Positions 1 through 8,756 are shown, counted from the first letter of the stretch. The stretch is 64,000 nt of DNA from Pseudanabaena sp. Salubria-1 (GCA_023336205.1 JALQCR010000018.1:62001-126000); one strand, 5' to 3'. Notes: generated from the letters alone by a model not told the origin. A program made the numbers and translations.

Positions 1-40
1 CGATAAAACAAAAAGTCTGAGTCAATGGTAAGAATTTGGA

Positions 41-499
41 TTATTCAGGTAAAAAATCGGGATTTAGAGTCTCTTCTTGGCTAAAAGGCGATCGCATTGG
101 GAAAGTAGAGATATTTAATCCTGTTTCAATGGCGGCTTTTCTTCTACCTTCTTGATAACAGTCATCAAAGACTTGTTTTAAGTATGGTTTTAGGCTAGGG
201 CTTACTTTTAGGGCTTTGAGAATGCGGCTACGATGTTCGTCAATGGTATAGCGCCAACTAGAAGTACGTTTATTGACTTGATATTGATATTTGAGTAAAT
301 GCATCAATAAAATTTCCAAGTTACTTTCTAAAGCAACTTTTTCTTTTCGCGCCATTGCTTCAATTTCTTCTAAAAGGTTCTCAATGTCTAAATTTTCTAG
401 TTTCCCCGTGCGGAGTTGTTCGGTAGTCATTTCCAACCACTGCAAGTAATCTTCTTCATAGATTGTCTTTAAAGAGGGTTTTGCCTTTATGACTGTCAT
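41..499 (-). CDS. DUF29 family protein
   Basis: The 152-residue protein has the layout of the DUF29 family, which is abundant in cyanobacteria: an N-terminal Y-E-x-D-Y-x-x-W motif (residues 14-22), the E-N-L-x-E-E-I-E motif (40-47), and a central helix with L-L-x-H-L-L-K-Y. Its function is not established; DUF29 genes often sit among toxin-antitoxin-like genes and mobile DNA, as this one does. The ATG start is followed by a full-length family match and the protein looks intact. Upstream (500-657) lies a short AT-rich intergenic stretch with two HIP1 octamers that separates it from the divergent DUF433 gene. Confidence 0.75.
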   Translation of the reverse strand: MTVIKAKPSLKTIYEEDYLQWLEMTTEQLRTGKLENLDIENLLEEIEAMARKEKVALESNLEILLMHLLKYQYQVNKRTSSWRYTIDEHRSRILKALKVSPSLKPYLKQVFDDCYQEGRRKAAIETGLNISTFPMRSPFSQEETLNPDFLPE

Positions 500-657
500 C
501 GGGGTTGCTCCATTGACGATGGTTCTATTTTACACTGCGATCGCTTAAATCATTTGGTCAGCGATCGCTCCGCTATTTCAAATTATCTATCCAATACAAA
601 ATTAAACAGTTCCTACTGACGTTAAGATTAAACTAGATAAGCTCAAAGAAAAATCTT

Positions 658-957
658 ATGAACTTAAAAAATAGTCTACTAACTCGTATCACCCAAACTG
701 CTGGACAATGTGGTGGTCGTCCTTGTATTAGAGGGATGCGAATTCGGGTGACTGATATTCTAGAAATGCTATCGGAAAATGTAAGCATTACTGAAATCCT
801 AGAAGATTTTCCTGATTTAGAGCTTGCTGATATTCAAGCTTGTTTAGTTTTTGCGGCGCGGCGTACTGATTTTCCTCTGCGCTATGTAAGTGATGATGAG
901 CAAGCAGAAATTGATGTGGATTTTGGCTTTCCATCTGACTACGACGAGGATAACTGA
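658..957 (+). CDS. DUF433 antitoxin-like protein, C-terminus altered by IS insertion
   Basis: DUF433 proteins are small winged-helix-like proteins usually paired with a PIN-like (DUF5615) toxin and thought to act as antitoxins. Here the family motif G-x-P-C-I-R-G-x-R-I-R-V is at residues 20-31 and the helix-turn-helix-like segment S-I-T-E-I-L-E-D-F-P-D-L at 43-54. The stop codon is supplied by the first bases (CTGA) of the IS that begins at 954. With the IS and one ATAA duplication removed, the frame runs on for about 25 codons to a TAG at 3772-3774, so the native C-terminus was longer. No DUF5615 partner is visible next to it. Confidence 0.75.
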   Translation: MNLKNSLLTRITQTAGQCGGRPCIRGMRIRVTDILEMLSENVSITEILEDFPDLELADIQACLVFAARRTDFPLRYVSDDEQAEIDVDFGFPSDYDEDN

Positions 958-1047
958 GATCTTGCACCATTCAAGAAAAGGGGTTGCAGAAAGAGCAGAA
1001 ATGTGAAAAAAAGGGCGTAGTAGTAAATTAAATAACGAGCATGGAAA

Positions 1048-2524
1048 CAGCAGTTTCAAATTCAAAAAGCAGCAAAGTATACAGATATAAGGAACCAGAT
1101 AAAGGTAGAGCTTAAAACATAGCAAAAATGATAATCCTATCCAGTTAATGCCACCAACGATCTTAGTTTTTAGTGTTTTTTTAGATTTCCTGCAAGAGGG
1201 GATAGAGAAAATAAAAGACCCAAGAAGCGAAAGCAATGGGACAAAATTTAAAATCAGCGATGCGATGCTGTCGGCTTTCTCGATGTTTTTTATGCAGTGT
1301 CAATCATTTTTAGAGTATCAAAGACAATTGCAGAGTCGAAGTGGAAAAAATAACGTTCAAAGTATATTTGGAGTGGAGAAAATACCCTCTGACCAGCAAA
1401 TACGCAATATCCTCGACCTAATTAGCGCCAAGAGTCTGAACGCTGTATTTGAGAAAGTGTATAAATTTCTGCAAATGGGAAAGCACCTGAAACGATATGA
1501 AAGATTGGATAGGAATTTACTGATTTGTTTAGATGGAACGGAGTACCATAGCTCATCGAAAATATCCTGCGAATGTTGTAGTACCCGTAATCATCGCAGT
1601 GGCAAAATAACATACTCACACACAGCAATTTTGCCCGTAATCGCTGCACCAGGTTGCGAACAGGTGATTTCTCTACCACCCGAATTCGTCACTCCGCAAG
1701 ATGGACATGAGAAACAAGATTGTGAAACAGCCGCAGCGAAACGCTGGATTAGTAAACATGGGCATCTTTTTGAAGGACAGGCGATTACGTTATTAGGGGA
1801 TGATCTCTATAGCCGTCAACCGATGTGTCAGAATTGTTTAGAGGCAAATATGAACTTCATTTTCACCTGCTTACCATCCAGTCATCCTAGTTTATATCAG
1901 TGGTTAGATTACATTGAAAAAAATGGTGAAGTGCAGAATTTGACGACTAAACACCGCAAGGGGAAATCTATAGAAATATATAGTTATCGATTTGTGAATC
2001 AGATACCTTTAAGAGAACAAGAACCCTCTCTGTTAGTGAACTGGTGTGAACTGACTGTTCGCAATAGTGTTGATAATTCTGAAGTCTACCGTAATGCTTT
2101 TGTGACTAATCATGCTGTTAATATTGACAATGTGGCGGTCGTAGTTGAAACGGGTAGATGTCGTTGGAAAACCGAAAATGAGAACCACAATGTGTTGAAA
2201 ACCAAGGGCTACAACTTGGAACATAACTTTGGTCATGGACAAAAACATTTGTCATCGACACTTCTATCTCTTAATTTGTTAGCTTTTCTATTTCACACGA
2301 TTTTACATTTAATAGATTCCAGTTATCAAGAGATTCGTCGTAAGCGTGGCACTCGTAGAGGATTCTTTCAAGATATTCTCTCTCTTACCAAGTACTTTTT
2401 ATTTAAGAGTTGGCAACATTTAATCGACTTTATGCTTGATGAAGCCCCCGTCTTTGCAGATTCCTGTTAATTTTTAGACTCTTGGTTTTGTATATCTTGC
2501 TACTTTTTGAATTTGGAATTGCTG
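1048..2524 (+). mobile_element. Nested insertion sequence, 1477 bp, inside IS4-superfamily copy 1
   Basis: It has imperfect 25-bp inverted repeats: CAGCAGTTTCAAATTC at 1048 and, reversed at 2524, CAGCAATTCCAAATTC. A 9-bp target duplication GCATGGAAA lies at 1039-1047 and 2525-2533. The uninterrupted sequence is present in the minus-strand copy at 13896-15153, which proves the insertion point. Confidence 0.93.
1148..2470 (+). CDS. Transposase (DDE type) of the nested IS
   Basis: The 440-residue protein has an N-terminal helical region and a DDE-type core: L-D-G-T-E-Y (about residues 128-133), a second Asp in L-L-G-D-D-L-Y-S (about 216-223), and the C-terminal C-R-W-K-T-E-N-E-N-H-N segment (about 339-349) that supplies the Glu, as in the IS4 superfamily. 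A C-x-C-C motif (about 140-143) follows the first Asp. It fills the 1477-bp element whose ends and 9-bp duplication are visible, so it is certainly the transposase. The exact IS family could not be assigned by eye. The frame is intact. Confidence 0.85.
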   Translation: MPPTILVFSVFLDFLQEGIEKIKDPRSESNGTKFKISDAMLSAFSMFFMQCQSFLEYQRQLQSRSGKNNVQSIFGVEKIPSDQQIRNILDLISAKSLNAVFEKVYKFLQMGKHLKRYERLDRNLLICLDGTEYHSSSKISCECCSTRNHRSGKITYSHTAILPVIAAPGCEQVISLPPEFVTPQDGHEKQDCETAAAKRWISKHGHLFEGQAITLLGDDLYSRQPMCQNCLEANMNFIFTCLPSSHPSLYQWLDYIEKNGEVQNLTTKHRKGKSIEIYSYRFVNQIPLREQEPSLLVNWCELTVRNSVDNSEVYRNAFVTNHAVNIDNVAVVVETGRCRWKTENENHNVLKTKGYNLEHNFGHGQKHLSSTLLSLNLLAFLFHTILHLIDSSYQEIRRKRGTRRGFFQDILSLTKYFLFKSWQHLIDFMLDEAPVFADSC

Positions 2525-2526
2525 GC

Positions 2527-3669
2527 ATGGAAAGCATCGTTAAGCACGCCCAAGGGCTAGTGTATAGTCTTCTGTGTTTGATGCCAAGTGTGTATCAAAC
2601 AGCAAGTCTCAATGCAATACTAGGACTATTTCTCGAAGCACAAAGGCATCCTTATCCAGAACATACACAGATAAAATCAGCGAGTGCACTCAGCCGATTT
2701 CTCAATCACTATAACTGGTCAACGAGAGCAGTAATTCGGTCAACACGGCAGGCTATTTTGGGACAAATCGCCAAGCATCGCCCATCGAAACAAGTGCCAT
2801 TAAAGATACTGATAGACTTGACTACCCTAGAAAAAAGCGGCAAGTTTTTACATTTGAGCAATCCCACCCAAAACGAACCAGACCCATGGGTGAGAATACT
2901 AAACGGAAAGCGAGGACTACATCTGGTTGTACTGTATCTGGTCTATGGAGAGTGGCGCGTACCATGGAGTTTTAGAGTATGGCGCGGCAAAGGATACCCC
3001 AGTCCCTCTGACTTAGCTTGTAAGTTATTGGGGACAGTACCCAAGCAACTAACCCAAGGCAAGACTGTGATTGTCCTTGCTGATACTGAGTTTAGTACGG
3101 TGAAGTTTTTCAATACTGTCCGCGCCAAGACTTGGCGCATCGTTGTCGGTGTACGCAACAATCGTAAACTTCAAGATGGCCGTACAGTCAAACAACTTTA
3201 TCGTCATGGCAAACGTGGACAACAAATTTTGCTAGAAGGGCTAACTCAGCCTTTGACGATCTCTTGGTTTTGGCTCAAAAGAGCTGATAGTAAACGGGAG
3301 TTACGCTTTGTTGTCTCTTCTCATCCTTATTCTGGTGCTTATCTGGTGATGTTAGGTCGTAAGCGTTGGGCGATTGAGGGATTCTTCAAAACCATCAAAC
3401 ATCGCTTTGGTTTGCATTGTTTTGGGCAATCTACAAAACTTGGTGTTTATCGTTGGCTTATCCTCTCTCTGCTTGCTTATCTTTTGGCCCATTGGATTGA
3501 TCAATGGTCGAGTCCTCCTGTCTTGGACTGGAAAGCTACCTGTGATTTGACACTTTCCGTTTTATTTCCTTCTGTCCTTTGGTTGAAACTTCTTAGGTAT
3601 CTCCAAATTAGTGCCGATATTGCTGCTCGTCATGGGTTTGAAATTATTCTCAAACCCATTCCTACTTAA
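2527..3669 (+). CDS. IS4-superfamily transposase (copy 1)
   Basis: The 380-residue DDE transposase has the same deduced sequence as the minus-strand copy at 13924-15066. The core shows L-I-D-L-T (first Asp, about 105), V-L-A-D-T-E-F (second Asp, about 195), and R-K-R-W-A-I-E-G-F-F-K-T-I-K-H-R-F-G (Tyr/Arg-Glu-Lys region, about 300), typical of IS4-type enzymes. The nested IS landed exactly on the start codon: its 9-bp duplication GCATGGAAA contains the ATG, so the coding sequence is complete, but everything upstream of the start is now the right end of the nested IS. A longer TTG-started reading from 2482 is a by-product of that junction. Confidence 0.88.
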   Translation: MESIVKHAQGLVYSLLCLMPSVYQTASLNAILGLFLEAQRHPYPEHTQIKSASALSRFLNHYNWSTRAVIRSTRQAILGQIAKHRPSKQVPLKILIDLTTLEKSGKFLHLSNPTQNEPDPWVRILNGKRGLHLVVLYLVYGEWRVPWSFRVWRGKGYPSPSDLACKLLGTVPKQLTQGKTVIVLADTEFSTVKFFNTVRAKTWRIVVGVRNNRKLQDGRTVKQLYRHGKRGQQILLEGLTQPLTISWFWLKRADSKRELRFVVSSHPYSGAYLVMLGRKRWAIEGFFKTIKHRFGLHCFGQSTKLGVYRWLILSLLAYLLAHWIDQWSSPPVLDWKATCDLTLSVLFPSVLWLKLLRYLQISADIAARHGFEIILKPIPT

Positions 3670-3788
3670 CTCTTTCAGGAATGGTGCAAGATCTCAGATA
3701 AAGTGGTTGATATGACAGATTGGGTGAAATATGGCGGTCAAGTTTTGCTAGTAAGCAATTACCAAATTAATTAGCAAGAGTATAAGCA

Positions 3789-4010
3789 ATGATCACTGTA
3801 GAAACTATTGTAAATGAATTAAATTCAATGCCAGAGCCTTTATTAGCGGAGGTACTCAGCTTTATTCGAGCGACTAAAAATAAATCTGTTCAACTATCTC
3901 AACAGTTAGGGTTTCAGCGTGTTGCTGGGTTACATGAGGGACAAATTTGGATGAGTGATGATTTTAACGAGCCTTTGCCAGATGAGTTTTGGTTAGGGGA
4001 TGATGATTGA
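3789..4010 (+). CDS. VapB-type antitoxin (DUF2281 family)
   Basis: This 73-residue protein has the typical two parts of a DUF2281 antitoxin. The N-terminal helix (residues 1-30) matches the usual opening I-x-x-x-L-x-x-M-P-E-x-L-x-x-E-V-L-x-F-I. The acidic C-terminus, with W-M-S-D-D-F-N-E-P-L-P-D-E-F-W, would wrap the toxin. Its TGA stop overlaps the ATG of the downstream PIN toxin (TGATG at 4008-4012), the usual coupling for vapBC pairs. The toxin is frameshifted, so this antitoxin is probably an orphan. Confidence 0.8.
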   Translation: MITVETIVNELNSMPEPLLAEVLSFIRATKNKSVQLSQQLGFQRVAGLHEGQIWMSDDFNEPLPDEFWLGDDD

Positions 4011-4380
4011 TGAGGGTCTTGATTGATACTCATGTTTTCATCTGGTGGACTATTCGTCACGAGTGCATGATTTGTTGCTAGATCCTAGTACTGAACCTGT
4101 TTTGAGTATGGTCAGTATTTGGGAAATGCAGATTAAGTTGTCTTTAGGAAAGCTGCAATTTAGGACGGCTTTATCGGAATTAGTGGATGATGAAATAAAT
4201 CGCAATCGAATTGAGTTACTTCCATTGTCTTTGTCTCATATCTATGCGCTTAGCAATCTTCCTCATCATCATCGAGATCCGTTTGACCGCATATTAATTG
4301 CTCAGTCTATGGAGGAGGATTTACAAATTCTTAGTATTGATGAGATGTTTGATACTTATGATGTTAAACGTTTGTGGTAA
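4010..4380 (+). pseudogene. VapC-type PIN-domain toxin, frameshifted
   Basis: PIN-domain toxins are Mg-dependent RNases. The N-terminus M-R-V-L-I-D-T-H-V-F-I-W-W, with the first catalytic Asp, reads from the ATG at 4010, but that frame stops at about 4080. The rest of the domain (S-R-V-H-D-L-L, then V-S-I-W-E-M-Q-I-K, H-R-D-P-F-D-R-I-L-I-A-Q and the final L-S-I-D catalytic region) is in another frame from about 4045 to 4380. Comparison with the intact relative at 15770-16171 suggests a small net deletion after the double Trp. The toxin is therefore presumably dead unless it is read through a frameshift. Confidence 0.75.
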
Positions 4381-4392
4381 TAATCGCTTAAA

Positions 4393-4653
4393 TCATTTGT
4401 TCAGCCCGTCATTGCGGCTAACATTTAAAATTGTTAGTCCAATAATTTCATCATTTTGATAGCGAATTAAAACACTATCTTCTATTAGTTCGCTATCATC
4501 GGCAATTAGGGCTGGTTGATGGAAGTTGATTTACAAAACATCTGCTTCGACATCATAAAATGTCCCAATATTTTTTTTGGGAAGGGTTTTAGTAGCGTTG
4601 GCTAAGTTAAGGTAAGCAGCAATTTTAAGAAGATTTAAGGGTGTCGTGACCAT
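4393..4653 (-). pseudogene. DUF2283-like small protein with internal stop
   Basis: The minus frame from an ATG at 4651-4653 to a TGA at 4393-4395 is 87 codons with a single in-frame TAA at codon 41. On both sides the sequence resembles DUF2283 proteins (F-Y-D-V-E-A-D-V-L then stop then I-N-F, followed later by I-R-Y-Q-N-D-E-I-I-G-L-T-I-L-N). The stop falls where the family usually has Tyr (E-A-D-V-L-Y-I). This looks like a nonsense-mutated antitoxin-like gene. It sits between the broken vapC and the EAL gene. Confidence 0.6.
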
Positions 4654-4708
4654 AGTTCTTTCCGTTTGTTTAGAGAGTTACTGCAACGGGTTAAAATGAG
4701 AAATCACT

Positions 4709-5241
4709 TCAATCTGAAGCCTCATAAATCAATTTTCTTAAAGACTCGTACTTTTCTGGAGTTAGTCTATACACCTCAGAACTAGCTTTACCAATCATAT
4801 ATCCCTGAACATAATTAATACCTAACTGTTTCAACTGATGTAATTTGACTGGAGAATGTTCATCTAATCCCTCAACAACAATATCGATTACATGAAGTTC
4901 ACCAGATTTAGCAACTAATTCACGGACAAATCTAATAATAATATCAGATTGTTGTTGGTGAAGGATATCACGATCTATTTTGACATATGGAGGTTTAAGT
5001 CCAGCTAAGCGAGAAACCGAAGAGTATCCAACACCAAAATCATCAATACCAAATTTAATCTTTAATTGTTGGGCATACTGTACCAATCTTTCCTTAAAAG
5101 AGTTCAATGGTGATAATAATCTAATTCCATCCCTATGAGTCGGCAAGTCAGATTTTTCCGAAATCTCTAAAATCAGACGGTTCGGTGGAAGAAGTGTATA
5201 ACCTTTTTCATCTGGAGTAGTAATTTGACGAACAGTATCAA
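4709..5241 (-). pseudogene. EAL-domain c-di-GMP phosphodiesterase, C-terminal piece
   Basis: This is the C-terminal two thirds of an EAL domain, cut at its 5' side by the IS982 element at 5242. EAL proteins hydrolyse c-di-GMP to pGpG. Catalytic motifs are intact: N-R-L-I-L-E-I-S-E (metal Glu), I-D-D-F-G-V-G-Y-S-S, Y-V-K-I-D-R-D-I-L (Lys), V-V-E-G-L-D (Glu) and Y-V-Q-G-Y-M-I-G. Joined across the IS using the GTATCAA duplication, the frame continues without error into 6238-6410, then 8951-9075 and 9210-9793. The whole gene is thus one protein split by three insertions, and every insertion can be removed in frame. Confidence 0.88.
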
Positions 5242-6237
5242 ACGCGATGTGCAACTAAGAAATTGCAAAAAAACTCACAGCTGAGAGTGTTAGAAAATAG
5301 AACTAACGTCATGAGCGGTGAGCATTATGTTTTCCATAGAATATTTTATCATTGCCGTATTTTGCAAAATCGATGAACTGCTCAAAGAAATAACCACAAA
5401 GCATCGGATTAGAAGTAAAGGATTTGAGCCAGCCCTGAGTGACAGTGAAGTGATGACGATGGAAATCGTCGCCGAGTATCGTGGAATAGAGACCGATGTA
5501 GGGGTCTGGCAATATTTTCGCGATCATTGGCAAGAATGGTTTCCAGGCTTAAAAAGTCGCACCACCTTTGTCAGACAAGCTGCCAATCTGTGGCAGTACA
5601 AAGCCATGCTGCAAGAAAAACTTGCCTCTCAGTTAGGTGCTTTAGACGATGACTTGCATCTGATTGATGGTGTACCAATACCTCTGTGTTACCTTGCTCG
5701 TGCATCCCGTTGTCGTAGCTTTGCAGATATTGCTGACTATGGTTACTGTGCAGCCAAGGATATGCATTACTATGGCTTTCATGGTCATGTTCTCATCAGT
5801 GGTAGCGGTGTAATTACTCAGTTTGCTCTTACTCCTGCTAATGGCGATGAACGGGAAACTCTCTGGGATTTAGTCTCCAAAATTCATGGTTTCCTGATCG
5901 GGGACAAAGGCTATCTTAGCCAACCCCTCAAGCAAGAATTACAGACCTTTGCCATTGATTTACAAACGGCTCTGCGCTCGAATATGCACGATTCCCGTCC
6001 TCATTGGTGGGTGCGATTGATTATCAAAGTGCGCCGCTTGATTGAGACTGTTATTGGTCAGTTAGTTGGACGCTTTCATCTTGATAAGGTATGGGCTAGA
6101 GACATATGGCATCTTTCTAGTCGCCTTAATCGCAAAATTCTTGCTCATACTCTTTGTTTTTGGCTCAACCGACATTCTCTTCATCCTTTACAGTTTGAAG
6201 ACTTGGTTGTTTCCTAATTCTTAGTTGCACATCGCGT
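5242..6237 (+). mobile_element. IS982-family insertion sequence
   Basis: The element is 996 bp with a perfect 20-bp inverted repeat ACGCGATGTGCAACTAAGAA at both ends. A 7-bp target duplication GTATCAA lies at 5235-5241 and 6238-6244. It is inserted in the EAL gene, antiparallel to it, and looks intact. Confidence 0.93.
5318..6217 (+). CDS. IS982-family transposase
   Basis: The protein of about 299 residues has the IS982 signature: an N-terminal L-S-D-S-E-V-M-T-M-E-I segment (about residues 40-51), L-I-D-G-V-P-I-P-L-C (first Asp, about 115), I-G-D-K-G-Y (second Asp, about 193) and R-R-L-I-E-T-V-I-G-Q-L (Glu, about 240). The start may be the GTG at 5318 or the ATG three codons later at 5327. 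It fills an element with intact ends and looks functional. Confidence 0.9.
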   Translation: MSIMFSIEYFIIAVFCKIDELLKEITTKHRIRSKGFEPALSDSEVMTMEIVAEYRGIETDVGVWQYFRDHWQEWFPGLKSRTTFVRQAANLWQYKAMLQEKLASQLGALDDDLHLIDGVPIPLCYLARASRCRSFADIADYGYCAAKDMHYYGFHGHVLISGSGVITQFALTPANGDERETLWDLVSKIHGFLIGDKGYLSQPLKQELQTFAIDLQTALRSNMHDSRPHWWVRLIIKVRRLIETVIGQLVGRFHLDKVWARDIWHLSSRLNRKILAHTLCFWLNRHSLHPLQFEDLVVS

Positions 6238-6410
6238 GTATCAAAATATATTTTTCTCATTAATGTTTCTGGGTAGACATTAACAGATAAAGGATTGATT
6301 TCATCGGGTCTACCTCTTTTTGCCTTAATACTTGCTTGACGGTAGCTTTTAGCAGCAAGTTTAAGAAGATCGACATCTAATTGAGTAGTAAATCTTCGTC
6401 CCCATAGTTC
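6238..6410 (-). pseudogene. EAL gene, middle piece between IS982 and ISL3-A
   Basis: This fragment reads A-E-L-W-G-R-R-F-T-T-Q-L-D ... S-V-N-V-Y-P-E-T-L-M-R-K-I-Y-F-D-T on the minus strand. It carries the N-V-x-P metal-binding Asn region of the EAL domain. It joins in frame to 5234 downward at one end and to 8959 upward at the other when the IS elements and one copy of each target duplication are removed. Confidence 0.88.
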
Positions 6411-7590
6411 GGCTCTATCGTTCAAACTATGCTCGACCAATATCTAAATGCCAACAAATTAGAGATCGCAACTTAAAATTATCAAAATTCCTGAAGCCAT
6501 ACCCAGATCGTTTAATTAGCTTTAACTTATTATTGATACCCTCAACAACGCCATTAGTAGTGCGGTTCTCAAAGTAATTAGTAACTTCTCCAAACCATCG
6601 ACAAATTGTGCCAACACTATCCTTATACGTCTCCTTTGCTGTCTCCATCCAGTCGAGTAATTTTGATGCGCCATCTCCCCAATTTTTAGCATCTTCAAAG
6701 ACTCTTCTAAACTCTTCTTTTTGCTGATGCATTTTCCCTAGCAATGGTACCACTTCTCGAATTTCTTCTAATTTTATTTTTTGCTTCTCTGTTAAATCTT
6801 TTTCGTTCTTTAGTAATGCATACTTACTCTGCTTAAGTGCTTCTTCGATTTTCTTTTTCTCGTTTACATTTTTGTTTTCTTTATTTGCTTTTTGCAGGTC
6901 ATTTCGTGCTGTTTTTAGTTCCTCAGGAACTATCTTTGTTACATGGAATCGGTCGGCTACTACCTCTGCTTTTGGTATTAGTTTGTTGATCAGTCCTTTA
7001 TAATTTCCACTTAGATCCATACTTACCTCAATAATTTGCTCTAACACCTCTTTTCCCCACCCCTCAAGCTCTTTCCTTATTTCTTCTTGTTTCCGTGATC
7101 GCACAAATCCTATCGGTATTTTTCTGTCTAAATCTACCAATACTACTATGTAGTCCCCTTGTCCTTTTCGTAATGCTATTTCATCAATCCCAAGTCGTTT
7201 TAATGGCTTTAAATCTATTCTAAGTTTTTTTTCGCTAATGTATTTTATCATCGACCACACTTCCTCATCTGTTAAGTCATTTTGCTTCCCTACATTATGC
7301 ATATCGCTATGCAATACTTGCTGCACTATCATCTCTGCAAATCTGTTAGTTTGTTTTCGTCTCTTTCCTATAAATTCTAGTTCTTCACTGAACGGCTTTT
7401 CACATTTTTTACACTTGAATTGACGACGGTTTACTTTTAATAGTACTTCCTGTCCACTAATGCTTAAATCTCTTGCAAAATACCAGCGATTTTGATGCAG
7501 ATGATTACTTTCTTCTCCGCATCTTGGACACTTTGCTTTTGGGCTCTTCTGGGTTTGAGGGGATTAATGTATAATGAAGCACAAAGATAA

Positions 7591-8046
7591 GTGGTGACAG
7601 GTATGGACTTGTATCTAGATAGGTTGCTAAATTTACCCAACACAACCGTTGAAAGTTTTACGGAAGAAGAAAATAAAATCACCCTAAAGTTGAGATTTTT
7701 ACAGGATGAAATTACTTGTCCGCATTGTAATACGCATGGTGGAAAATTAAAACAAAATCGACCGATATTGATTCGAGATTTGTCAGTATTTGGGAAAATA
7801 GTTTATTTAAATACGCCGCGCCGCCAATTTTATTGTCAACATTGTCAAAGACATTTTACGGAAAAGTTACCCTTTGTAGACTGGGAAAGACGATACACAC
7901 AAAGGTATGAGGAGTATGTTTATCAACGAGTACAAAGTGCGAGTGTGGAGCAAGTAAGTCGAGATGAATATTTGAGTTGGGATCAAATACAAGGGATTTT
8001 CAATCACCAATTTTCTCTAAAAAAAAAGATGATTGGAAAGAAGTAA
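7591..8046 (+). CDS. ISL3-B transposase, orfA (zinc ribbon and N-terminal part), copy 1
   Basis: This is the first 151 codons of an ISL3-type transposase. An N-terminal zinc-ribbon (C-P-H-C-N-T-H-G-G near residues 43-51 and C-Q-H-C-Q-R-H-F about residue 83) binds DNA, followed by the helical region before the DDE core. The frame ends shortly after a run of nine A (8019-8027), where codons read CTA AAA AAA AAG. The rest of the enzyme continues in the -1 frame as orfB. The start could be GTG 7591 or the ATG at 7603. In-frame fusion by -1 slippage at A-AAA-AAG would give a protein of about 388 residues, the normal ISL3 size. Confidence 0.85.
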   Translation: MVTGMDLYLDRLLNLPNTTVESFTEEENKITLKLRFLQDEITCPHCNTHGGKLKQNRPILIRDLSVFGKIVYLNTPRRQFYCQHCQRHFTEKLPFVDWERRYTQRYEEYVYQRVQSASVEQVSRDEYLSWDQIQGIFNHQFSLKKKMIGKK

Positions 8047-8756
8047 AACGAGTGAGTATTGATGAAGTGAGTAAACGCAAAGGACATAAAGACTTTGTGA
8101 CAGTCGTATCAAGTATTGACGCAGGAGCATTACTAGAAGTAATTGATAGTCATAAACAAGATGACATCATTGAAGTCCTGAAGCAGCAACCGATTGAGAT
8201 AAGGGAAAAAGTAGAGGAGGTTAGCATTGATATGTGGGGAGGCTTTCCCAAAGTTGTCAAAGAAGTATTTCCAAATGCGAAAATTGTCATCGACAGATTT
8301 CATGTTATGCAGCCACTAATCAAAGAGTTAAATCAACTGCGTCAAAAAGCTAAAATCAAGATTAAAGGTAGTCGATTTATTCTACTAAAGAACAAGGTAG
8401 ACTTAACAGAAGAAGAAAAAGTGAAGTTAGAAAATGTCTTGAAATGTTCTAAACGCTTGCGACTAGCTTATAATCTCAAAGAAGACTTTAGAAGTATTTT
8501 TGAGACTTGTAAAACTCCTGAAGAGGGTCAGAAACAATTAAAAGAATGGCTTCAAAAAGCTAAAGCTGTTTATGGCGCAGTTTTGGAAACCATTCGTAAT
8601 CATCTTGATAATATTTGTAACTACTTTTTAAATCGTACATCTAGTGGTGTGATGGAGGGACTTAATAATCGTATTAAATTAATTAAACGACAGGCTTATG
8701 GTTTTTTAAATTTTTTAAATTTTCGTTCTAGATTATTAGCTTGTCTTTCTCATTAG
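7977..8756 (+). CDS. ISL3-B transposase, orfB (DDE core), copy 1
   Basis: This frame encodes the catalytic part of the transposase. V-S-I-D-E-V-S-K-R-K-G-H (first Asp), V-S-I-D-M-W-G-G-F (second Asp), V-I-D-R-F-H-V-M, and the C-terminal R-T-S-S-G-V-M-E-G-L-N-N-R-I-K-L-I-K-R (Glu) are ISL3 hallmarks. The first codons, before about 8019, are a frame shadow of orfA; real coding probably enters from orfA by -1 frameshifting at 8019-8027, although independent initiation cannot be excluded. The same arrangement is found in copy 2. Confidence 0.82.
   Translation: MGSNTRDFQSPIFSKKKDDWKEVKRVSIDEVSKRKGHKDFVTVVSSIDAGALLEVIDSHKQDDIIEVLKQQPIEIREKVEEVSIDMWGGFPKVVKEVFPNAKIVIDRFHVMQPLIKELNQLRQKAKIKIKGSRFILLKNKVDLTEEEKVKLENVLKCSKRLRLAYNLKEDFRSIFETCKTPEEGQKQLKEWLQKAKAVYGAVLETIRNHLDNICNYFLNRTSSGVMEGLNNRIKLIKRQAYGFLNFLNFRSRLLACLSH

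Larger units (their letters stand above)
954..3697 (+). mobile_element. IS4-superfamily insertion sequence, copy 1 (contains a nested IS)
   Basis: The ends are the inverted repeat CTGAGATCTTGCACCATTC (954-972 and, reversed, 3679-3697). They are flanked by the 4-bp target duplication ATAA (950-953 and 3698-3701). Without the nested element (1048-2524) and its 9-bp duplication the IS is 1258 bp, exactly the size of the uninterrupted copy at 13896-15153. The target was the 3' end of the DUF433 gene. Confidence 0.93.

Noticed and set aside
2482..2526. Longer TTG-started reading of the IS4-superfamily transposase
   Set aside because: These codons come from the right end of the nested IS. The intact copy at 13924-15066 starts at the ATG that lies in the target duplication.
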